From assembly GCA_900769785.1 (NCBI GenBank), contig CAAGHV010000165.1:1-8939 (forward strand): a stretch of 8,939 bases of DNA, written 5' to 3'. The translations under genes and the position numbers were made by a program. The DNA comes from Bacteroidales bacterium. Its GTDB lineage: Bacteria > Bacteroidota > Bacteroidia > Bacteroidales > P3. Shown here one piece after another: positions 1 through 6,162 of this stretch (position 1 is the stretch's first letter; every line of letters begins with the position of its first letter). The notes below the pieces were generated by a model. That model made no database searches. It was not told the DNA's origin and worked only from the letters and a program-made list of their open reading frames with translations.

Positions 1-20
1 ACACGACGCTCTTCCGATCT
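1..20 (+). other. Illumina adapter sequence (not biological)
   Basis: The bases ACACGACGCTCTTCCGATCT are the 3' part of the Illumina TruSeq read-1 adapter. The reverse complement of the same adapter closes the window at the other end. This is library sequence left on the contig and should be trimmed. The genomic insert begins at 21. Confidence 0.98.
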
Positions 21-68
21 ACCCCCGAGGTGCTTAAGTATGTGGAAGATATGAATTTTTATAAGTAA
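21..68 (+). CDS. C-terminal tail of an unidentified protein, 5' truncated
   Basis: A frame open from the first genomic base reads TPEVLKYVEDMNFYK and then stops at TAA (66-68). The residue mix (charged, aromatic, helix-like) and the codons look like real coding sequence, and the frame runs without interruption into the adapter junction. Only 15 codons remain, so no family can be named. The gene points the same way as the sigma operon but is separated from it by 160 nt, so it is probably a different transcription unit. It could be chance, because 15 open codons are weak evidence on their own. Confidence 0.55.
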   Translation, partial: TPEVLKYVEDMNFYK

Positions 69-82
69 CATACAGCCGATAA

Positions 83-90
83 TAAGTTTG
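83..90 (+). promoter_or_regulatory. Candidate Bacteroidetes -7 box upstream of the sigma operon
   Basis: TAAGTTTG matches the Bacteroidetes primary-sigma -7 consensus TAnnTTTG exactly. No convincing -33 TTTG is seen about 20 nt upstream, where the sequence is T-rich. If used, it would give a leader of about 130 nt before the sigma gene. A single 8-nt match in AT-rich DNA can arise by chance. Confidence 0.25.
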
Positions 91-110
91 CTAAGTCTTA
101 AGTATCATAC

Positions 111-139
111 CTTATTAATCCGATAAGTAATTTTTTTTT
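111..139 (+). terminator. Possible weak terminator of the upstream gene
   Basis: A 5-bp stem, CTTAT (111-115) with ATAAG (123-127), around a 7-nt loop is followed by a run of nine T (131-139). The T tract suits an intrinsic terminator for the gene ending at 68, but the stem is short and AT-only, so the call is tentative. It also lies downstream of the possible -7 box at 83-90, so the two calls do not sit easily together. Confidence 0.25.
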
Positions 140-228
140 CTTACCCCGGTGTTGTGATTTGCTACCCTGTTTCGCCTAATAAGGCAAACAAATATTCAAC
201 ATTATAAAAATTCAAAGAAATATGAATT

Positions 229-708
229 ATGGATAACAACGAGCAACGGTTTAAAGAGATGATATGTCGGCATAAGGATTTTATTTGGCATATTTGCGAA
301 AGCTATCGCATGGGAGCAGCATGGGAAGTGAGTGATATGTTTCAGGAAGTGCTGTGTATGTTGTGGAAATACTTTCCACGGTTTGATGGAAGAAGTTCTG
401 AGCGAACGTGGATATACAAGGTGGCCAACAATACGCTGATTTCGCTAAAACGCAGGGCAATAAACCGTCAACAGTTCGACGATAACATTCCCGAACAGTG
501 CCACACCGACGATAAAGCGGAATATAACGACCTTATGCGACTTATCGAAACATTGGAAGAAAAAGATTATAGCATAGTGAAGGCTCATCTTGATGGATTT
601 GATTATGCCGAGATTGCCGGAATGGTGGGAATATCGGTGGCAGCAGTATCGATGAGGCTTAGCCGTGCAAAACAAAAACTACGTAAAATGTATGAAGATG
701 GAAAATAG
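229..708 (+). CDS. ECF-type RNA polymerase sigma-70 family factor
   Basis: This 159-residue protein has the two-domain layout of a group 4 (ECF) sigma factor and is of normal length for one. Region 2 spans about residues 8-76. It includes the core-binding segment around DMFQEVLCMLWK (36-47) and the -10 recognition part RTWIYKVANNTL (59-70), followed by a basic LKRR. A short acidic linker (about 80-100) leads to region 4 (about 101-153), whose helix-turn-helix is DYAEIAGMVGISVAAVSMRL, ending in the usual basic RAKQKLRK. There is no region 3. The next gene overlaps its 3' end, the usual arrangement for a sigma factor and its membrane anti-sigma partner. The start at ATG 229 fits the normal N-terminus. 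Family assignment is firm. The regulon and inducing signal are unknown, and autoregulation is only an expectation from the family. Confidence 0.93.
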   Translation: MDNNEQRFKEMICRHKDFIWHICESYRMGAAWEVSDMFQEVLCMLWKYFPRFDGRSSERTWIYKVANNTLISLKRRAINRQQFDDNIPEQCHTDDKAEYNDLMRLIETLEEKDYSIVKAHLDGFDYAEIAGMVGISVAAVSMRLSRAKQKLRKMYEDGK

Positions 709-1045
709 AGATTTTGAAAAGCAATGGAACAATTGCAAGGAAAGTTATAAAAGGGCAAAATGTCCGCTGGATAGCAACGAACTAGAAGGATTTATAAACC
801 AAGCTATGACATCAACGCAGTATCCTGCCTTCAAACCACAGGTTAAAAGCAGAAAAGTATGGGTATGGAGCCTGTCGGCAGCAGTGGCATGTATGGCAAT
901 GCTACTGGTGGTAAATACCGTTGTGGCCAATCCTACCGATGAATTTCAACGCATTACCATTGATGGGCAGGAGATAATATTTGCCTGCAACAACGGGTGT
1001 TCGCCCGAAAATACAGTAGAAATGTTTAACGATATAATAAGATAA
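692..1045 (+). CDS. Single-pass membrane protein, probable anti-sigma partner
   Basis: The 117-residue product has a polar cytoplasmic N-terminal part (about residues 1-54), one transmembrane helix (about 56-80, WVWSLSAAVACMAMLLVV), and a short periplasmic tail (about 81-117). This topology, together with overlap with the sigma gene, points to an anti-sigma factor or membrane regulator of that sigma factor. No named anti-sigma domain such as a zinc-binding ZAS motif is recognisable, so the role is inferred from position. The tail carries two cysteines, CNNGC (99-103), which could form a periplasmic disulfide. The start is uncertain: ATG 692 is chosen, ATG 698 is equally possible, and a GTG at 665 would overlap the sigma gene by 44 nt. 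The lipoprotein gene follows after 5 nt, so co-transcription is very likely. Confidence 0.7.
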   Translation: MKMENRDFEKQWNNCKESYKRAKCPLDSNELEGFINQAMTSTQYPAFKPQVKSRKVWVWSLSAAVACMAMLLVVNTVVANPTDEFQRITIDGQEIIFACNNGCSPENTVEMFNDIIR

Positions 1046-1050
1046 AGAGT

Positions 1051-1752
1051 ATGAAACGAATATTTTTATTGCTAACGATGGCAGCAGTAATGCTATCGTG
1101 CGAAAAGAACGAAATGGAAAGTCCCTACACAACAGCTGCCAAAGAGATATATAATAAATATGCTCCGCGCGAAAACCTTACTGTGGCCCTATTGGGCGAA
1201 TACAAAGGCTACAACGCTGTAATGTTACAAGCCCATACCGACGAAGAGTGGCAATTTATATGCAAGGAGTTCGATTTAGACCCCGAAAAGAAGATGGAGG
1301 AAATCAGTTCGGATATAAAAGGAAACTGGTTTGACGATAAGGACACCATAACAGAAGTTTTTATTGAAAAAACTTTAGATACAAAAGGACAGTGGTTTGA
1401 CGATAAGGACACCCTGCAGTTTGAAGGATTGGGCGATTTGCTGAAGATGGTAATGGAAAAAGCCTTGGATTCTTTTGAAGTAGAAGTTAAGGCGACGGCA
1501 GACTCATCGGTTTATTCCCATTTCGTTGATATGAAGAATGAATTTGAAAGTAAGATGGATAAGGATCAGCTGTTTGATGGTGAACAGCAACGTATGTGTC
1601 GCTACGATGTGGATACACGAACCATTTGGGTATATTATTACAACAGTTTCTCCGACCTCAACCGCATAACTCAGGATTTGATTGATACTGCAGGTAATGA
1701 TGTAATGTTTCATTCAACCTTTGTACAATCATCAACAACAACAACGTTGTAG
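1051..1752 (+). CDS. Lipoprotein of unknown function with an internal duplication
   Basis: The 233-residue protein starts with a signal peptide ending in the lipobox VMLSC, so Cys17 should be lipidated. The residues after it (EKNEME) are partly acidic, which leaves inner leaflet or surface placement open. The mature part is acidic and rich in Asp, Glu and Lys. A motif K-G-x-W-F-D-D-K-D-T occurs twice, at residues 90-99 and 112-121, and the segments after each copy are also alike (VFIEKTLDT and MVMEKALDS). The C-terminus ends in a Ser/Thr-rich tail (SSTTTTL). Small exported proteins, often of the DUF4252 type, are common in such Bacteroidetes sigma operons, but I cannot assign this one to DUF4252 by eye. 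It starts 5 nt after the membrane protein and ends 2 nt before the next gene, so it belongs to the same operon and may act in its envelope response. Confidence 0.8.
   Translation: MKRIFLLLTMAAVMLSCEKNEMESPYTTAAKEIYNKYAPRENLTVALLGEYKGYNAVMLQAHTDEEWQFICKEFDLDPEKKMEEISSDIKGNWFDDKDTITEVFIEKTLDTKGQWFDDKDTLQFEGLGDLLKMVMEKALDSFEVEVKATADSSVYSHFVDMKNEFESKMDKDQLFDGEQQRMCRYDVDTRTIWVYYYNSFSDLNRITQDLIDTAGNDVMFHSTFVQSSTTTTL
1317..1413 (+). repeat. Intragenic direct repeat, 66-nt period
   Basis: Two 31-nt copies (1317-1347 and 1383-1413) match at 29 positions and lie exactly 66 nt, or 22 codons, apart inside the lipoprotein gene. They encode KGNWFDDKDT and KGQWFDDKDT. Near-identity at DNA level suggests a fairly recent in-frame duplication or continuing homogenisation. 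Confidence 0.9.
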
Positions 1753-1754
1753 TT

Positions 1755-2174
1755 ATGAAGAATATATTAATGATACTAACGTTTGTGTTGCTAACAATTA
1801 CCTCTATGGCACAAACGGGGAGATACGAGGTAAAAGGATGTTCGCTAAATTTCTCGATAGAAAATACCGATACAGTTCTTAACCTTAACGATGGTGCTAC
1901 TATCTTTGCTTTGTGTGCAACCGTGCTTCAGTCCAAAGGTATTGATATCGAACCAAAGATGATTGAGATAACACCTTCCGAAATAAGAGCCTACAACAAG
2001 GGCGGAGAAGTGGTGGACAGTATTGCAATACAATTGGTGTCGAAGAAACGAAACAAATGGATATACTCCGATGGAGTGGAGTTACAACGCAAAAGCAAAG
2101 ATGAATATACGTTGATAGTGGATTCGGAAAAGATGATAGAATTTCACCTTGTGCCACTGAAAGGAAGGGACTAA
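1755..2174 (+). CDS. Small secreted protein of unknown function
   Basis: This 139-residue protein has a Sec signal peptide (residues 1-19, hydrophobic core ILMILTFVLLTIT) with probable cleavage after SMA and before Gln20, as is common in Bacteroidetes. There is no lipobox cysteine, so it should be free in the periplasm. The mature chain of about 120 residues alternates short hydrophobic and polar stretches, suggesting a small beta-rich fold, with two cysteines (29 and 54). No family is recognised. It begins 2 nt after the lipoprotein stop codon and is the last gene before the terminator, so it is the final member of the sigma-factor operon. A role in the same envelope pathway is inferred from position only. 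Confidence 0.78.
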   Translation: MKNILMILTFVLLTITSMAQTGRYEVKGCSLNFSIENTDTVLNLNDGATIFALCATVLQSKGIDIEPKMIEITPSEIRAYNKGGEVVDSIAIQLVSKKRNKWIYSDGVELQRKSKDEYTLIVDSEKMIEFHLVPLKGRD

Positions 2175-2195
2175 ACATATACCAATATATATAGT

Positions 2196-2234
2196 AAAAG
2201 CCGTGTCAATGCTACAAAATTGTTGCACGGCTTT
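2196..2234 (+). terminator. Intrinsic terminator of the sigma operon
   Basis: AAAGCCGTG (2197-2205) pairs perfectly with CACGGCTTT (2226-2234), and the stem can extend past a one-base bulge through CAA/TTG. The loop is roughly 14-20 nt. It begins about 20 nt after the last operon stop codon. The following sequence (AATATTATAT) is AT-rich rather than a clean T run, and the stem has A and T tracts on both sides, so it might work in either direction. Confidence 0.75.
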
Positions 2235-2285
2235 AATATTATATGTACCCATCTACAATAAATATGCACAAATATAGTTATTTAC

Positions 2286-2300
2286 ATATCTAATAGATAT
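2286..2300. promoter_or_regulatory. Palindrome just upstream of the glycoside hydrolase gene
   Basis: ATATCTA and TAGATAT form a perfect inverted repeat of 7 bp per arm around a single central A, ending 21 nt before the ATG at 2322. Its position and symmetry suit a dimeric regulator site or a short leader hairpin. No exact TAnnTTTG promoter box was found in the 87 nt between the terminator and the start codon. The AT-only composition makes chance possible. Confidence 0.3.
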
Positions 2301-2321
2301 ATTACAGAAATAAAGAATACA

Positions 2322-5300
2322 ATGATACTAAAACGTTTGCTTATACTTATATTGCTGTTGGGTGTTGTACCCGTTGTTTACTCGCAGGACGAAGATGATG
2401 AAACTATAGGAGGTTACTCCACATTTGAGGAAAACAAAATATATCCTCGTGTAAATGTGGTGCCATACGATAATGAGAAAGATATATCCAAGTTGGGCTA
2501 CCGTAAGTCATCGGCGTATATTAATATTAATGGCGAATGGCTGTTTAAACTTGGCAAGGGCGATAAGGTGTTGGAACGTAAGGATATCGGTGATACCTCA
2601 TCATTGAAGCTGTCGGAATGGGGCAAGATGAATGTGCCCGGCAATTGGATTGTAGATGGCAAGAAGGTGGTGGCACCACCAATAACCAATATGTTGGCCA
2701 TTAGTTCGGTAAATAATTATGTGGGATTGTATTATCGCGAAATATCATTGCCCTACGATTGGAACGGACAAACAATATATCTTCAGATAGGTGCTGCCAA
2801 GTCGGCATATACTGTGTGGGTCAATGGTATGTATGTTGGATATAGCGAGGACAGCAAAACGCCGTCGGATTTTGATATAACACAATATCTTAAATGGAAA
2901 GAAGGCGATAAGAATAACATTATTATACAAGTAGAGAGTAACTCGCAAGGTTCGCTATTGGAGGATAAACTACCTAAGTCGTTCAATGGTATAGAGCGCG
3001 ATGTATTTCTATACAGCAAGCCTTTTGTAAATATTAGCGATTATAGTGTGGTATGCGACTACCAACCACGCACCGGTACAGGAACTATGAAGCTAGACAT
3101 AGGTTTGGAAAACAAGAAACGCAAAGGGGAATATTATGTAGAGGCTTTGCTGTTGGATGCCCGTGGTAAGGAGGTGGACCGCTATGGCAAATGGGCCGAA
3201 TTTCAGAAGCGTTCGGCTGTAGATATGGTAATAAACGGTGTGTTTGCCAAAGTGGAGTCATGGTCGGAATACAATCCATACTTATATACTTTGGTAATAA
3301 GATTGAAGGATAAAACTATGGCAACCATCGAAACACTTGGTTGCAAAGTAGGATTTAGGAATGTCGATTATTCGGGAGGTGTGCTTACTATTAACGGTAA
3401 TCCCACCACCATACGCGGAGTGGTGCGTGGCGAAATGTTTACGGACAACAAGTTTCCCACACCCGAAACTATGCGTAAAGAAGTAAAACTGATGAAAGCC
3501 AATAATATCAATGCTGTAAGAATAGCCTATGCTCCACAGACCCCTTACTTCTACGATCTATGTGATGAATATGGTATATATGTATTTAACGAGGCTAATT
3601 TGCAACCATGCCACTTGGATAAAACATTGTCGACCAACAAGGATATGTCTGCTGCCTTTGTGGCACGGGCCAGAAACATGTATGAGCGCGACAAGAATCA
3701 CCCTTCGGTAATAGCATGGTCTATAGGTAATGCCAATGAGAATGGTATATGTTTTGAAGATGTGTATCGCTACCTGCATCAAAAAGATGCTATGCGTCCG
3801 GTAGTATATTCCGGTACCGAAACAGGTAACAATACCGACTTTGTATTTACAACACACAAGACTGTTAACGATTTGTTTGCCTTCTCGCAGAAGAAACAGT
3901 TAAAGGGTTTGATAATGAGCGAATATGGTTCTACACAAGGTAACTCCTTTGGTAGTACCATAGGAATGTGGGATATGATGAGGACATCGCCTATGCTTGG
4001 TGGCGGATTTATATCTTATTGGAACGAGGTGGAAATATATGATAGAGAAACCCAAAAAGATAAGAAACTATATGGTATTATAGACAAAGCCGGACTTGCC
4101 AAACCATACCTTGCCGGGATAAAGAAGATGTATGGCTGTATAGACGTAGAAGTGGTGGATAAGGCCAAGGGACGATTTAAGGTAACCAACAATCACGACT
4201 ATAAGACACTGAAAGAATTTAGATTTGAATATACGATATTCTCCAACCTTAAGCCTATGGTTATATCGGGCGATATACCTGTATATACCAAGCCCGGTGA
4301 ATCAACAAACTTTGAATTGCAGATACCAAAGCTGAAAGCATACGCGGGCGAAGAGTATTTTATTCGCTTTACACTAAAGCAACCCAAGGATACAAAGGGA
4401 TATAAGAAAGGATATGAATACGATTTTGTGGAATTTCCATTGGATATGCCCACATTTAGAAAGCAAGAGCTGAAACCCTACGAGAAAACAGAGCTATACC
4501 TTGCCGAGCAGAGTGTGGAAAAGGTGGAGGCTATAGAGGTGGTGGAATTGAAAATAGAGAACGATAATAGCTCATTGAAAATACATAACGACGAGGTATT
4601 GATAATATTTGATTTGAATACTGGCAATATAACTTCGCTTACTTGTAACAATGAGAGTGTGTTGGCTTCGGCGCCATCAATGAGTTTTTGGCGTGAACCT
4701 ACCAATAACGATATGTACGACAGCGATGCTGCCAACTATTGGGAAAATATAGGGTTAGATAAACTTACTAGGACATTGGATAATGTAGATTATAAGCAGA
4801 ACGATAAATATACTGTAAATATAGATGTGGTATCGGCCTATAGGAATCATCGCAACGAAAAACTATTTGATGTTATACAGACTGTAGTTATATATTGTAC
4901 CGGCGATGTTATAATAGACAATCAGGTTATAGTGGCTGAAACAGTAAAGACTGTACCACGCGTGGGTATGATGTTCGAAGTGCCAAAGAGTTTTTCTACG
5001 GTACAATGGTTTGGCCTTTCGGGCGAAACATATATGGACAGGAAATCTTCAGGTAGATATGGTACATATAAAAGTACTATATCAGATTTGTCATATATTT
5101 ATGAAAAGCCACAAGAGAGCGGAAACCATACCGATACCCGCTGGATGTGTTTGGAAAATGATAATGTGGGATTATTCTTCGATGCATTGGATAGTACATT
5201 CGACTTCAGTGTGCAGAATCATAACAAAGGTAACAACAATTGGCAGGTACATTTCGATTACCGAAATTCTGCCGTAGGCAATGGTAAGGTGATGCCTGCC

Positions 5301-6143
5301 GATAGTACTATGGTGCTTGATGGTAGAAGGTATGGTTTCAAGGTGCGTTTTTTGGCATACGAAAATACAAACCATAGTCCATTTGATTTCAGAATGATAA
5401 AGTTGCCAACGGTGGAAAGCAATATGCTGTCGATGCCACAGATAGCTAAGAACTTGAAACGCTTTGACTCGCCAATGACAATAACATTGTCATCGGTCGA
5501 CAATGCCGAAATACGCTACACTTTGGATGGAACAGAGCCTACACAGAAGTCTATGCTTTACAAGAAACCTTTTGTTATAGAGAAATCAACTACCGTAAAG
5601 GCTCGTGCCTTTAAGAAGGGTGTTACCCCATCGCTAGTGGCCGAAGAGGTATTTACCTACAACTTTATTGAATCGGTTGCATTCGAGAACCGCCCCAATA
5701 CCCCATACAACAAGAATATGGAAACGATATTGTTTGACGGTGAGTTTGGCAATACTGCCGACTTGGAGAAAGGATGGTTGGGATTTTCGGGTTCCGACTT
5801 TGTGGCTGTAGTAAAACTTGTGCGCCCCATAGATCTAAAGAGTGTTATGCTTGCTTTTGCCCACGACCCCGAGAATTGGGCTTTTGCACCAAAGACTATA
5901 GAGGTCTATTGCTCATCGGATAGTGTAAACTTTTCAGGTCCTTATCAATCGGAATATCTATTCAATGCCGAGAATGAGAAAGAGAATGTTTCGCAGTTAG
6001 TACATTCGGTGGTGCCTATGCATAAGCAGGGAATAAGGTATATCAAGATAGTGGCACGTTCTATAGGTCGAATACCGGCATGGCACCAAGCCAAAGGACT
6101 AAGACCATGGATAATGATAGACGAAATACAGATTCAGGATTAA
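2322..6143 (+). CDS. Secreted LacZ-like family 2 glycoside hydrolase with degenerate active site
   Basis: The 1273-residue protein has a Sec signal peptide (1-21, cleaved before Gln22) and the full LacZ order of domains. These are the sugar-binding jelly roll (about 45-235, with VNGMYVGYSEDSKTPSDFDI), an Ig-like domain (about 237-348), the TIM barrel (about 350-605), a second Ig-like domain (about 610-715) and the small-chain beta-sandwich (about 755-1015, with FWREPTNND and KPQESGNHTDTRW). A chitobiase-type C-terminal module follows (about 1048-1114, RYTLDGTEPT), then a discoidin-like F5/8C domain (about 1125-1272). The nucleophile is present as Glu534 in MSEYGSTQGNS. The acid/base position, Glu461 in E. 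coli LacZ (motif GNESG), is Ala471 here (GNANENG), and most other active-site residues also differ. It is therefore either a binding or regulatory pseudoenzyme or an enzyme with changed chemistry. No SusC/SusD pair is in view. pyrC follows after 19 nt. Confidence 0.9.
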   Translation: MILKRLLILILLLGVVPVVYSQDEDDETIGGYSTFEENKIYPRVNVVPYDNEKDISKLGYRKSSAYININGEWLFKLGKGDKVLERKDIGDTSSLKLSEWGKMNVPGNWIVDGKKVVAPPITNMLAISSVNNYVGLYYREISLPYDWNGQTIYLQIGAAKSAYTVWVNGMYVGYSEDSKTPSDFDITQYLKWKEGDKNNIIIQVESNSQGSLLEDKLPKSFNGIERDVFLYSKPFVNISDYSVVCDYQPRTGTGTMKLDIGLENKKRKGEYYVEALLLDARGKEVDRYGKWAEFQKRSAVDMVINGVFAKVESWSEYNPYLYTLVIRLKDKTMATIETLGCKVGFRNVDYSGGVLTINGNPTTIRGVVRGEMFTDNKFPTPETMRKEVKLMKANNINAVRIAYAPQTPYFYDLCDEYGIYVFNEANLQPCHLDKTLSTNKDMSAAFVARARNMYERDKNHPSVIAWSIGNANENGICFEDVYRYLHQKDAMRPVVYSGTETGNNTDFVFTTHKTVNDLFAFSQKKQLKGLIMSEYGSTQGNSFGSTIGMWDMMRTSPMLGGGFISYWNEVEIYDRETQKDKKLYGIIDKAGLAKPYLAGIKKMYGCIDVEVVDKAKGRFKVTNNHDYKTLKEFRFEYTIFSNLKPMVISGDIPVYTKPGESTNFELQIPKLKAYAGEEYFIRFTLKQPKDTKGYKKGYEYDFVEFPLDMPTFRKQELKPYEKTELYLAEQSVEKVEAIEVVELKIENDNSSLKIHNDEVLIIFDLNTGNITSLTCNNESVLASAPSMSFWREPTNNDMYDSDAANYWENIGLDKLTRTLDNVDYKQNDKYTVNIDVVSAYRNHRNEKLFDVIQTVVIYCTGDVIIDNQVIVAETVKTVPRVGMMFEVPKSFSTVQWFGLSGETYMDRKSSGRYGTYKSTISDLSYIYEKPQESGNHTDTRWMCLENDNVGLFFDALDSTFDFSVQNHNKGNNNWQVHFDYRNSAVGNGKVMPADSTMVLDGRRYGFKVRFLAYENTNHSPFDFRMIKLPTVESNMLSMPQIAKNLKRFDSPMTITLSSVDNAEIRYTLDGTEPTQKSMLYKKPFVIEKSTTVKARAFKKGVTPSLVAEEVFTYNFIESVAFENRPNTPYNKNMETILFDGEFGNTADLEKGWLGFSGSDFVAVVKLVRPIDLKSVMLAFAHDPENWAFAPKTIEVYCSSDSVNFSGPYQSEYLFNAENEKENVSQLVHSVVPMHKQGIRYIKIVARSIGRIPAWHQAKGLRPWIMIDEIQIQD

Positions 6144-6162
6144 ATAGAAACATATACAAGCA

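Noticed and set aside
33..105. Direct repeat CTTAAGTAT at 33-41 and 97-105
   Set aside because: Nine AT-rich bases, one copy in a coding tail, with no further similarity around them. Chance is the simplest explanation.
158..188. Leader hairpin before the sigma gene (TTTGC with GCAAA, or GCCT with AGGC)
   Set aside because: The alternative stems are only 4-5 bp and compete with each other, too weak to call as a regulatory structure.
665..691. GTG start at 665 for the membrane protein
   Set aside because: It would overlap the sigma gene by 44 nt, and the added nine residues come from the basic end of the sigma frame. ATG 692 or 698 gives a normal short overlap.
1051..2174. Assignment of the lipoprotein and secreted protein to DUF4252
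   Set aside because: The operon context suggests it, but I cannot match the sequences to the family with confidence by eye. A profile search would settle it.
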